Below are positions 44,641 to 55,400 of a stretch of 64,000 nt of DNA, piece by piece. Made by a program: the position numbers and the translations under genes. Each line of letters starts with the position of its first letter. Within the stretch, counting starts at the first letter, position 1. The notes under the pieces are model-generated. The model was not told the DNA's origin. It saw nothing but the letters and a program-made list of their open reading frames with translations, and did not search any database. Source of the DNA: Azolla caroliniana (taxonomy: Eukaryota > Polypodiophyta); contig JBHGNT010000020.1 in NCBI GenBank assembly GCA_043228905.1, positions 6,510,001-6,574,000 of the forward strand, written 5' to 3'.

Positions 44641-45492
44641 GGAGCGGCTGTCGCGACATGCGAAGCCATATGGTTGAAGCAGCTACTTAAGGACCTGCAA
44701 GCTGAGGTGTCAGATCCAACGACGATCTACTGCGACAACCTCAGCAGCATCCAGCTCACGAAGAACCCCGTTTTCCACGCACGGACCAAGCACATTGAGG
44801 TGCACTACCATTTCGTCCGCGAGCGTGTCCTTTCCAGTGAAGTCGAACTTCAGTACGTGCCGACGGATCGGCAAATTGCCGACATCTTCACCAAGCCTCT
44901 TGGTCTGGACAAATTGCGGCAATTCTCAGGTGCGCTCGGATTGCGTCACCTCGACGTGCCAAACTTGAGGGGGAGAACAATCCCGAACGACCAAGCAAGG
45001 CAGCAGGAAAGGAGCGGAGACCGCGACACCGAGTTGGTTGTCGAGTTCGACTTTGGATCGGCTGAAGAAGTCGAGGGCGGACCCGCAAAAAAGTCCAGAA
45101 GCGAACAGAAGGGGAGCCGAAGGAGAGAGCCGAAGCCAACCACGCATGGGGCAGATGACGCCATCGAGGGCGAGAAGACCAAAGACGAGTTGGAGACAGC
45201 CAACTCGGACGAGAGCGAAAACCGATCGGAGGTAGCCGAGTCGGTTCGGATGTTTGATTCAGACACGTTGAATCAACCAAGGCCCAAGCGGAAGAAAAGG
45301 CAGCAGAAGAAGTGTCGACACCGCAATAGCAGAAGAGCTGATAAGGGCCACATGAGCAGACAAGCTGACCAGAAGGGTCGAAGCGCGCAGAGTCGAACAG
45401 GTCGAGGAGTGCGAGCGAGGCGTGAAGCTAGGAGGAACCGGAGTTGTGAAGATCCCAAAGAGCCTCAAGTTGAGCTTGAGGGGGAGTGTTGA
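44641..45492 (+). pseudogene. Copia-5 RNase H end with a long basic C-terminal extension
   Basis: Same frame as pol beyond its TGA: GAAVATCEAIWLKQLL, IYCDNLSSIQLTKN, KHIEVHYHFVRE, RQIADIFTKPLG, LGLRHLDVPNLRGR. Copia proteins normally end about here. This one goes on for about 180 residues, acidic then strongly basic (QPRPKRKKRQQKK, RHRNSRRADKGH), and ends at TGA 45490 in the 3' LTR boundary. Copia-3 has a recognisably related tail. Function is unknown; the KRKKR cluster would suit a nuclear localisation signal. Confidence 0.75.
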
Positions 45493-45919
45493 GAGACAAG
45501 CTCAACATCGGCCAGATCGGCTGAAGAAGCCGAGGACCGGATCGGTTGGGACCGATCGGTTAGGCCGAATGCGTAGTTAGGGCCGGATCGGTGCGTAAAC
45601 CGGGAGGCTGTTAGGAAAGATATTCCGTAACGAATATATTTGGAAGTTAGTGTAGGAGCTCTTAATGAGCATTGAAGTACTATCAGTACTTCGGTCAGTC
45701 CTTCTGGGACTTATATAAAAGTGTTCATTGAACACACATATGTACAGAGTGGTGAATAGAGATTGAGTATTTTTTTTGTTGAATATTGTTCTTGTGTCTT
45801 CTCTCTCACTCTCTCTGTCTCTCCTGCGTATACTCCGTAAGCTCAAGCTCTCCATTAGAACCTGAGTGTTCTTCCTTCTGTTCTGTCTTCATACTTGCTT
45901 CCGCACGCTACTTTCTACA
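45487..45919 (+). repeat. Copia-5 3' LTR
   Basis: 433 bp, preceded by TTGAGCTTGAGGGGGAG (polypurine tract) and followed by GAGCT. Confidence 0.93.
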
Positions 45920-46407
45920 GAGCTCAACAATATACGGCAATGGGACATGTCGGTCACCAACTACACCACCAAGATCAAGGAGATCTGCGACGCGCTTGGG
46001 TCCATCATTGTGACTGTTCACAAGGACAAGATGGTCCAAATCTACCTCGGTGGTCTAGCACATCAGTACGGGCCAATTCGGACGGCAATTTGCACACAGG
46101 AGAAGCCACCATCCTTCTTTGACTTGCAATCGATGCTAATGGTCCAAGAAAAGCACGCGAGTGGGTCAAGGACCACTCAATCGGAGACCCGAATGGGCCC
46201 CGTGGGAGTGGAGAATGAGGTGGGTCAGCACTCAATGCAGGTAGCCAACAAGAGCAGAACCGAAGGCATAGAGATAGTGCCGACAACAGTTTCGGACCCT
46301 CCACAAGCAGGGGGAGTCAAAGCAGTAGCAGAAACCGGTAAGGAAAGGCCGACATAGAATGCTAGTACAGTGGCAAGAAAGGCCACCGCGAGAGCGAGTG
46401 CTAGAAA

Positions 46408-47198
46408 TGACGGGAACTCTTGTTCCTTATACGCAACGCTCGGCCACAACCGAGCTTAGAATCATACACAGAAAAACGGGAAATAAAAGCACGACACGAA
46501 GAAGAGAAGAGTACACAGGATGTTTACGTGGAAAACCCAAAGAGGGAAAAAAAACCACGGCAGCCCACAGGCTGCAAACTATCACTATGTTAGAATGTAC
46601 AACAATGAGTTCACGGAGGCAACGACCTCGTGCTGACGATCTTCGCCACAGGCGGCGGTTACAACAGAGGCAACGACCTCTTTCTCTCTCTCTCTCTCTC
46701 TCTCTGTACACAGTTACGCGCTCTCTCTATTCTTGCACCAACAAGAAAATGACAACACACCTAAAAGTTTGCCCTAAGTCATATTTATACTAATATGACT
46801 TTTCGGCTATTTACAAATATAGTCATGATGGACTCTTAGAAACATATTTACGAATATATCTCTTCATCCGGTTCTCACCGGGTCTGCACCATCCGGCTCT
46901 TTGTAGCCAGGTACTCGTCATCCGGTCTTCACCGGGTCTGCACCATCCGGCTCTCCGTAGCCAGGTACTCCTCATCCAGTCTTCACCGGGTCTGTACCAT
47001 CCGGCTCTCCGTAGCCGGGTACTCCTCATCCGGTCTTCACCGGGTCTGTACCATCCGGCTCTCCATAGCCGGGTACTCGTCATCCGGTCTTCACCAAGTC
47101 TACACCATCCGGCTCTCCGTAGCCGGGTACTCGTCATACGGTTTGTTCATCAGCACTGTTCTTCTCCCTTCCCATCCGGAGGGACCTGTCTCCCAACA
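46408..47198 (-). repeat. Copia-6 3' LTR
   Basis: 791 bp, TGACGGGAACTC to CTCCCAACA. It contains a minisatellite of about 54 bp (CCGGCTCTCCGTAGCCGGG...TCATCCGGTCTTCACCGGG), about five units at 46860-47130, and a (CT)n run at 46680-46704. Confidence 0.93.
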
Positions 47199-47212
47199 AA
47201 CTCCCCCTTCAC

Positions 47213-49164
47213 TCCGGCATGGGATGTCTTACTAGTCCGATCCTCTTCCGGCATGCATCCACCTTGTCGGTTATCAACACTTTGGGTCATCATATCTGAC
47301 CCATTCTCGGCTGTGTGGATCTTCGTCAGTGCGAACTCCTGGTCATCTACTCTTTCCCGGATCCAGTGATACCTTCGCTGGATATGCTTCGTCTGGGAAT
47401 GGTAGGCCGCATTCTTAGCAAGGTGGATGGCACTTTGACTGTCGCAATAGAGTCGGTATTCATCTTGCCAGATACCGAGCTCTCCGATGAAGTCCTTCAT
47501 CCATAATATTTCCTTGCCGGCTTCCACAGCCGCCATGGACTCTGCCTCCGTGGTTGACAATGCAACCGTCTTCTGCAGCCTTGACTGCCACGAGACAGCT
47601 CCCCCTTCATATGTCATTACATACCCGGATGTAGACCGGCTGGTATCCACATCAGCCGACATGTCTGAATCGGTGAAACCGTCAAGTCGAAGTTTTCCGG
47701 AGCCGAATCGGAGACACATATTTGAAGTACCCTTCAAATAATGGAGTATCCATTTGACCGCATTCTAGTGCTCCTTGCGGGGATTTCTCATAAACCGGCT
47801 CACCACTCCGACTGCGTATCCTATATCCGGTCGAGTACACACCATTGCGTACATCAAGCTCCCGACGACAGAGGCATATGGAATCTTCATCATGTCCGCC
47901 TTCTCTGCTTTTGTCTTCGGGCTTTGCTTACTGGATAACCTGCAGTTTGCCGGAAGTGTCGATACGACCGGTTTCGCATCTGACATGTTGAATCGGTGAA
48001 GCACCTTTGTCACGTACTTCTCCTGTCACAGCCATAATTGCTTCGCTGACCGGTTCCAGATAATATGCATCCCCAGCATCTATCTTGCCGGACCCAAGTC
48101 TTTCATTGAGAAGGTCCGGTTGAGGGCCTTCTTCAGCATCCGTATTTTGACTTGGTCCCGTCCGACGATCAACATGTCATCCACGTACAGAAGGAGTATC
48201 AGGAAGTCGCCTCCTTCGAACTTCTTCACAAACACATAGTGATCGGCTGCGTCTTGTGGTACCCTTGATCGGTCATGAAGGAGTTGAACTTCTGGTACCA
48301 TTGCCGGGGGGCCTGCTTCAACCCGTAGAGGCTCTTCTTCAACCGGCAAACCAGGTGCTCCTTCCCTTTCTCCACGAATCCTTCCGGTTGCTGCATATAG
48401 ATCTCCTCTTCGAGGTCATCATGAAGGAATGTCGTCTTCACGTCTAGTTGCTCTACCTCGAGGTCCATGCTTGCCGCTATACTCAGCACCATCCGGATGG
48501 AGGTCATCTTTACTACCGGGGCAAATATCTCGTCAAAGTCTACGCCCTTTTTCTGTTGGAACCCCTTCACCACGATCCTGGCTTTGTATCTCGGGGGGTT
48601 GCCGGCATCTCCCGGTTTAAACTTGTACACCCACTTGTTTCGGAGTGCCCGCTTTCCTTTCGGCAACTCCACCAATTCGTATGTATGGTTCTCATGCAAG
48701 GAATCCATCTCGTCCTGCATGGCACTTAACCATTTGCGGTTGTGGGTGTGATCCTTCGCTTCTTCGAAGCTTTCTGGCTCCCCCTCATCGGTTAGCAGCA
48801 CATGCTCTGCATCCGGAAATCTCCGGGGGGGCCCTTCTCTCTCTGAGAGGATATCTCCGTCTTCGGGCTTCGGTAATCGGCTCCTCCATTTGCTCTTCAT
48901 CCGAATCCGATTCGGGGTCTTGGCCGGTTCCAGTTTCAGCTTCCTCTACTTCTTCTTCAGCCTGTTCGGTATCCTCACCATAACCGACTGGTCCCTCGAG
49001 TGCTAACCGGTCTCTCGCCGGTTGGGTCTGCTCATCGTAGAGTCGATCCTCACCGGTCGACTCGGAGTTCATTATCTTCTTCTTTGACTCCCAGTCGGCG
49101 AGCGTCTTGTCCTCCATGAAGATAATATCTCGACTCCGGAATACCTTCTTGTCGACCAGGTCCC
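47213..49164 (-). pseudogene. Copia-6 RT and RNase H part of pol
   Basis: Reading leftwards: DIIFMEDKTLADWE (about 49110), Ser/Glu-rich linker, RYPLRERRAPPE, RT with [40 protein letters not shown] (48226-48900), a frameshift near 48230, then LLLYVDDMLIVG (near 48190). RNase H: DGFTDSDMSADVD, STTEAESMAAVEAGKE, YCDSQSAIHLAKN, HIQRRYHWIRE (47213-47737). Extra stops near 48080, 48030 and 47760. The RYHWIRE type of RNase H end and the gag are of Tork/TNT1 type, so this is another Copia lineage than Copia-3/4/5. Confidence 0.87.
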
Positions 49165-49466
49165 TGTTGACCGGTCAAAAGAGCAAGGACAAGGGGGAAG
49201 GCGGAGTCAGATCGGATAATAGGAAGTAAATAATAGTATAATTATTATTAGGAGGGACGTATCCGGTACAGTTGTACCGATCCAGATCCGGACCGATTCG
49301 GATGCCGGTTGCCTAGGCGCACCGATTGTAACCTTGCCGAATGCCTATAAAAGAATCCGATGATTTGTAAAGGCGGGACGAAAGTAATACAAATAGAATT
49401 ATTGCGTGTTTATTTGTATCTTTGTATTGTTTTACCGTCTGTGCTTAGTGTAATCATCTTACGCGT

Positions 49467-50185
49467 TGTCGTGAAGAAAACCGCCCACAAGAGGAATCGG
49501 AGGAACAAGGCGTGGGAAACGGCTCTACGCACACACGCGCGCCAAGAAGTACCTAAGGACGAAGTAGGTACATACGAGGATCCTAGGTGGGTAGATTCGG
49601 TTGGTATGCAGTTAATGCCAAACGGCCTCTTGACGGGCTATAAAAGGGAAGAGGAAGAATAGAAGTGGGTATCTCGCGCGGAGAGGACGAAGTGCTGCCG
49701 AACCGATTTCGGAGCTTCTCTCTCACTCCTGCTTTCTCTGTCTTCTGCTCCATCGCGTACCTGTGCAGGTTTCGAGGAGGCTTGCGCTGTTCCGTGGAAC
49801 GCCCCGAGTGCGTCCTGCAGCACCTCCGACCTGTTTTCCCTTCCTGTGCGTCGCGACATACAGGGGTCGGCATCTGTTCGCCGCCCTGTTCGTTTTCGTT
49901 AGTATCTATTTCGTGCCCCACCGTGGGTTGTAATACTTTAGTCTGTTATTTTCTTGCATTCATAAGTACATATCTTTCGTTGTTGCGTCCATCTGCGTCG
50001 GCGTTTATTTGTGATCTCTGTTTGTTGGGCCGTGTCCCTGTGCAATCGTCGGTTCTGCGCAATCGGATCTTCGGTTCTGTGTAATCGGGTCTCTCTCTCT
50101 CTTACTCCTCTCTCTCTTGCTCTTCGGTTCAAGACCCCCGTGGTCCCTCCTCCTTTCTACACGCAAGGGCGTAGCAACCCCGACA
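49467..50185 (+). repeat. Gypsy-2 5' LTR
   Basis: TGTCGTGAAGAAAACC to GCAACCCCGACA. A TATAAAAG box at about 49640 fits the U3 promoter, followed by a pyrimidine-rich leader. Confidence 0.96.
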
Positions 50186-50212
50186 TCTTGGTGAACCCGA
50201 CGTGAAAGAGGC
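50186..50212 (+). other. Gypsy-2 primer-binding region
   Basis: TCTTGGTGAACCCGACGTG directly follows the LTR. It is not the tRNA-iMet site used by the Copia elements here; the priming tRNA was not identified. The relic at 27589 shares GTGAACCCGAYGTGAAAGAG. Confidence 0.6.
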
Positions 50213-50228
50213 GGCAGAAGAGCAGAAG

Positions 50229-52355
50229 ATGAGGGGGTCGGATCTCGCAGAGGCCATGGCTTCGGCCGTGGATCGGATTGTAAACGCGCGCGAGGGCACC
50301 GGTGCCCTCGACAGAGCTATTGAGGCGGTCGTCGGCACGATCGGCCGGTTCGATGGGAAGGATGCCACGAAGTATCTGGCGTCCTACGGTGCGGAAATGT
50401 TAATGCGGGACATTCCGGAAGACAGGCGTCTTGCCGGTTTTCCCCGAGTGGCGATGCCGAGCATCCATGCGGAGGTGCTCGAGGTGCGGGCGGAGAGCCG
50501 TACCTGGGAGGAGTTCGAAGGTCGGCTCCTGGAAAAATACGGACTGGACGACGCGCTCCGGCTTTCGAAGCGAAGCTTCATGGAGTGGGTGGAGTCTCCC
50601 GGGAAAGGAAGAAACGCGTCGGCACTCCTCCGGGAGTTCGAGGAGAACTTCGCGCGCCTTTCGGCGCTTGACAGGATGGTCCTGGATACAAGCCGGGTCC
50701 TGCTGTTCGTCAAATCGGTTGACGAGAGGGATCGGAGTCACGTGGGCGCCCTGCTAGAAACCGAAGACGGGCTGACAGCCGACTGGGCGGCGGTCAAGAG
50801 AGCCTGCGGCCGTTTCGACAAACGGCGAGAATGGGAGGATGACAGAGCAACCGGGTCGGGCTCAGTCGCGGCGAGGAAACTCGAGCCGGCGCAGCCGGTG
50901 CGAAGGGAAGAGACTCGGGAGTGGCTGGAATCCGGTTCAGCTGCGACCGACGTGATCAGAGGCTCGACTGGAGGAGCTGCGTTGGAGGAACTGACGAGGG
51001 CGATAAAAGACCTCCAAATCGCACAAGCCCGCAGAGAAGGCGGAGGACCTGCTCGTGACCGACGGCCGGCGGCAGGGAACAGGTGCATGTGGTGCGACGG
51101 GGTCGGCCACATCCGAAAAGACTGCGGCGATTTCGCAGAGGCGCTGAGGAACCGGGTGGTGTACCTATGGGAAGGCCGGGTTCACGCCAACGACACGAGA
51201 AGGGCCCTAAACCGAAACGACGGGCGAGGCGGAATGAAGAGGTTGATGGAAGAGGCGGCGGCGCGACATGCGGAAACCGTCCACTACTCGGCGTCGGCCG
51301 GTATTCGAGTCGGGGGCAACGAGGCCCGAAGAGGAAGCAAAGCCGGATTCTGGCCGACGGTGCTGGAAGGCCTTGCCGATACGAGGATGAAGAGGGAGGA
51401 ATCGGACCGTGCGGAGAAACGGGTACGGGAGATGACCGGGTGGAGCGACCCGGTCGAGGAGAAGACGGGCTTCGTGGAAGCCGCTTGCCGGAACTACGAG
51501 GCTCTGGTAGAAGAGAAGCGGGTGGGGAAACCCGGGACGACCGGGCCCTCACAACGATACGAGACCCGGTCCGGGCCACGACGGGACGAAGCCGGCGGGG
51601 CCGGTACGCAAGATAAACCCCAGAAGGGCGGGTACCGTCTGGGGACGGAGATAGAAAGAACCACGGACTTACGAAAGGTCCTGGAGGAACGGATCCTCGA
51701 CAGCAAGGTGGAGCTGTCGCTACGGGAGGTGCTCGGAATCGCGAAGAAAGAGTTCCACGACTCCATCGTGGACTTGGTCAAGCGGAAGAGGCTGTCGACG
51801 GAGGAGGAACCGGAAAGACCGGTAGAGGTGCGGACGGCGCACCTGGACGACATGGCGCTGGAAGACGAGTGGGCGGAGAGCCACTATTCGCGGCCACACT
51901 GGGCCCGAGCGACCACGGAAACCCCGGTAAAGATCGGCGATGTCCAGGAACCGGTAGTAGCTTTGGTGGACCACGGATCGGAAATCAACCTGATGTCCAT
52001 GGACTTCTATAAGAAGGGCAAATGGCCGATCAACACCAAGCACGGGTGGAAGATAAGGGCGGCGACGCGCGCCACCGAGGAACTTCACGGGGCCTGCCCG
52101 AATGTACGGGTCAAGATCGGCGATGTCGAGATAGACCAGCACTTCTTCGTGCAGGAGTCGTCATCGCACCCCGTCATACTGGGAGAGCCGTACATCACGG
52201 CGGCTCGAATGGAGACCAAGGTGCTGGACAACGGTTCGGCCTATGCGCGGGTCAAGAGCCAGGACGGGCGCCATTCGGTCCAGTTTTTGACGGTTAGGCC
52301 GAACCACGAGCGTAACCGCGACTCCCTCGGTTCCGATAACCGAGAGGATTTTTAG
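50229..52355 (+). CDS. Gypsy-2 gag with C-terminal protease
   Basis: 708 residues from the first ATG (50229). The capsid-type N-terminal half has RFDGKDATKYLASYGAEM (residues about 38-56) and LLFVKSVDERDRSHVGALL. A CCHC knuckle CMWCDGVGHIRKDC sits at about residues 286-299. The aspartic protease is at the C-terminus: ALVDHGSEINLMS (about 578-590), with DHGS in place of the common D-S/T-G, and VILGEPYI. So protease is made with gag and not with pol. The stop TAG (52353-52355) follows a GATTTTT run, the candidate recoding site. No internal stop. Confidence 0.9.
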   Translation: MRGSDLAEAMASAVDRIVNAREGTGALDRAIEAVVGTIGRFDGKDATKYLASYGAEMLMRDIPEDRRLAGFPRVAMPSIHAEVLEVRAESRTWEEFEGRLLEKYGLDDALRLSKRSFMEWVESPGKGRNASALLREFEENFARLSALDRMVLDTSRVLLFVKSVDERDRSHVGALLETEDGLTADWAAVKRACGRFDKRREWEDDRATGSGSVAARKLEPAQPVRREETREWLESGSAATDVIRGSTGGAALEELTRAIKDLQIAQARREGGGPARDRRPAAGNRCMWCDGVGHIRKDCGDFAEALRNRVVYLWEGRVHANDTRRALNRNDGRGGMKRLMEEAAARHAETVHYSASAGIRVGGNEARRGSKAGFWPTVLEGLADTRMKREESDRAEKRVREMTGWSDPVEEKTGFVEAACRNYEALVEEKRVGKPGTTGPSQRYETRSGPRRDEAGGAGTQDKPQKGGYRLGTEIERTTDLRKVLEERILDSKVELSLREVLGIAKKEFHDSIVDLVKRKRLSTEEEPERPVEVRTAHLDDMALEDEWAESHYSRPHWARATTETPVKIGDVQEPVVALVDHGSEINLMSMDFYKKGKWPINTKHGWKIRAATRATEELHGACPNVRVKIGDVEIDQHFFVQESSSHPVILGEPYITAARMETKVLDNGSAYARVKSQDGRHSVQFLTVRPNHERNRDSLGSDNREDF
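52340..52355 (+). promoter_or_regulatory. Candidate -1 ribosomal frameshift site at the gag stop
   Basis: The pol frame is -1 to gag. Its last upstream stop is TAA at 52337-52339, and gag ends TAG at 52353-52355, so the frames overlap for only about 16 nt. That overlap holds GGATTTTTAG. On GAT TTT TAG a one-base slip back leaves the P-site on TTT and puts TTA in the A-site, leading into pol. This is inference from frame structure; internal initiation is the alternative. Confidence 0.5.
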
Positions 52356-52459
52356 AGAGGGCTGCCAAGGCGTGGGGCCGCGACAGTCCGGACACCCCGG
52401 GAAAACCCCACACCTGTACGATAAAACCGAAGGAACCTTGTACCATAGGTAGGGGATTT

Positions 52460-55400
52460 TTGTTCTCCGACAGCGGAGCGTGTACGATAGTCGGCATCGG
52501 CGGCCGAGAGAAGACAAAGGCGGAGGGGAGACTTCGAGCGTGCGGAGTTCTCGGCCCTGACGAGGAAATCAACGGAGCCGTGGAGGCGGTCTCATTCGAC
52601 GACACCTTGGGAATGCTGGGAAAGGTAGTCGAAGAAGGCCTTAACGAAGACCGGACGATACCGGTGTGTTCCGAGGAGATGTACGAAGTCATCGCGGACT
52701 TCGGTCGAGGGCTCGAGTCAGTTCGGACGGCCCACGTAAGCACCAAGTACAAGACTGTGGACCGGAAGGTAAGGCCAGTCGCGGCACCCTTACCGGAGGA
52801 CAGCGCGTCGAGAATCAAAGGGGTTGCATCGGACCCTAGTCTACGAGATCCGGCCTGCATAGGGCACACCTTCACCGACGAGACGCTCCGAGAGCTCAAA
52901 ATCGGTGGGGGCGGGTTCCTACTGCCGGCGGAGGAAGACCGGTTTCGGAGAATGCTCGGAAGGCACGGGAAAGCCTTTGCATTCTCGCCGGAGGAAATCG
53001 GGTGCGTTGACCCGACGATCGTGGAGCCGATGGTGATATTCACGGTACCGCATGTACCATGGAACCTCAAGCCAATCCCGGTTCCGAGAGCTCACATCCC
53101 GAAGTTGATGGAGCTGCTGAGGCAGAAAGTTGATATGGGAATTCTCGAGCCGTCGAGCGCCCCATATTCGAATCGATGGTTTACCGTACCGAAGAAAAAC
53201 GGTTCGTTGCGCTTCATCCAGGACCTGCAGCCGGTCAATCGAGTGACCATTCGGAACGCAGGGATCGGACCGACCATAGACGAGTTCGCGGAGGCCTTCG
53301 CCGGAAGGTCAATTTACTCGGTCGGGGATCTATACTCAGGGTACGACCAGTTCCAGCTAGCCGTGGAGAGCAGAGACATTACGACGATGCGAACTCCCCT
53401 CGGCCTAGTTCGGATGTGTACACTGCCGCAAGGAGGGACCAACTCGGTGGCCCACATGGTGAATGCGATGAACAAGGTTCTGAGGGACTGTATCCCGGAC
53501 ATCACCATGCCGTTTCTGGACGACATCCCGATCAAGGGATGCCCGGTAGAAGAGAAGGACGAGACGATCGGGCCGGACGGATGCCGGCGATTCGTGGCGA
53601 CGCACATCGACGACTGCGAGAAGGTGCTGCGAAGGCTAGAGGATGCGAGACTCACCTTCTCCGGGGAGAAGTCGGCCTTCGGGCAGTCAGAAATCATGGT
53701 GGTCGGACACCTGTGCGGACCGTATGGCCGGAAACCGTCTCCGGCAAAGGTAGAAGCCATCTCCGCGATGAAGCCCGACTGCAGCTCGGTCACGGAAGTA
53801 CGGAGATTCCTGGGGGCATGCGCGTTCTACCACATATGGATCCCGCATTACGCACACGTCGCGGAGCCACTGTACGGGTTGCTGAAAAGGGGGCGAAGGT
53901 TCGAATGGCTAGACGAGCACGCGGAATCGGTCCGGAAGCTGAAAGAGGCCCTTGCAGCGGCACCGGCACTCCGGAAGGCGGTATACGGGAAGGGTACCCC
54001 GGTATTCATAACGGTGGATACCAGTCCGACCGGGATCGGATGGGTCGTGAACCAGGAAGACGAGGACGGCAATCGGTTTCCGATCCGATTCGGCGCGAAA
54101 GTCCTCAGTGAACGGCAGCGAGGATACGCCCAGGTTAAACGCGAACTCTGGGGTATTGTTTCGGCGGTTAAGGCCGACAAAGACTACCTGATAGGGACAG
54201 AAGTGATCATCGAGACGGATTGCCTGCCGATTCTCGGTATGGTTTCCGGATGCGCGACTCCGGACCTGGCGATGCTCAGGTGGATAGCGTACATCAAGTC
54301 CCTGGACCCGGAAATACGACACATTTCCGGGAAAGACAACGCCATGGCCGACATGCTTTCGAGGGCGAGGTTCGACGACGAGGGCGGCATGGTTTCGGAA
54401 GACGAAGAAGTCGGCGTGGATTTCTTCGAGGCGGCATACATAACGACCGACGGAATGAGCACTCCGGCGCTTAACGAGTTCGACGCGAGCAAGTACGACG
54501 GGGAGTGGCTGCAGATCGGCGGGTTTTTGAAGACAATGACGCCCGATGCGTCATGGACGAAGGACGAGGCCAACCGGATCCGGAAGAAAGCATATCGATT
54601 CTTTCTCCGAGATGGGCATTTGTGGAAGCACCCGAAGAAGAGGAACGGCGTCCCGCTCCGGGTGGTGGCGATGAAGGAAGAACAGGAGGAGCTACTGGCG
54701 GCCTACCACGACAGCCCTTGGGCTGGACACCGTGGAACGTGGGCGACGTTTGAGAAGCTGAAGGGGAAGTACTGGTGGCCGGGATTGTACCGGGACGTGC
54801 ATCGGTTCGTGTCAACTTGCGAGAGTTGTCAGATGCACTCGATAGTCCGACACCGGGACGGGCTTCACCCTACGTACCCTCCGACTATCCACTTCAAATG
54901 GATGGTAGATCTGGTGACGATGCCGATGGGGGTAGGACAGATGCGGTGTCTGGTCCTAGCACGGGAAGACCTGACGAACCAGGTGGAAGGCCGAGCCCTT
55001 CAGAACAAGACGACCGCGGCCGTGTGTCGGTTCCTGATCGAGGACGTGATATGCCGGTACGGGTGCGTCGGGAAGATCGTGGCTGACCGAGGGGAGTTGG
55101 ACGCCGAGGAAGCCGCGGAGCTGTTCGATCGGCTGGGAGTCAAACTCTCGCTCACCACTGCGTACAACCCGGAGGCGAATGGAAAGGTGGAGCGCGGACA
55201 CGGGCCGATCGTTAAGGCGCTGGTTCGGGCATGCGGAGGCCAAGTCGGTAACTGGCCGCGACTTCTACCTTATGCTTTGTGGGCCGACCGGACTACGCAC
55301 AGTTCGGTAACCGGGTACATGCCGACAGAGCTCATGTTCGGCCAGAAGCCGATCATGCCGATGGAACGAACAATCTCCTCATGGGCAACGGTCGACTGGA

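Larger units (their letters stand above)
40162..45919 (+). mobile_element. Copia-5: nearly intact Copia element inside Copia-4 gag
   Basis: LTRs 40162-40600 and 45487-45919; perfect target duplication GAGCT (40157-40161 and 45920-45924). tRNA-iMet site at 40601. One long pol frame with all domains. The LTRs differ at a few percent of sites and by a replaced block near the end (about 40500-40535 versus 45820-45850). It is younger than Copia-1, Copia-3 and Copia-4 but carries a few disabling changes. Confidence 0.94.
39829..46407 (+). pseudogene. Copia-4 gag, split by Copia-5
   Basis: The first part (39829-40161) starts MDRSMATSLPT and has an early stop; it ends at KLKLRQEL. The second part (45920-46407) resumes [20 protein letters not shown] and DLQSMLMVQEKHASG, and ends in a damaged CCHC knuckle (GKKGHRESEC then a stop). 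Gag here is of the same type as Copia-2 and Copia-5. The gap between the parts is Copia-5 with TSD GAGCT. Confidence 0.85.

Noticed and set aside
49665-50084. 139-residue open frame, repeated identically at 56114-56533
   Set aside because: It lies wholly in the Gypsy-2 LTR and is duplicated only because the LTRs are identical; no domain.
52294-53070. 258-residue open frame on the minus strand
   Set aside because: Antisense shadow of Gypsy-2 pol; GC-rich coding DNA leaves long open frames on the other strand. The same holds for the minus frames at 50956-51579, 53314-53793 and 55379-55762.
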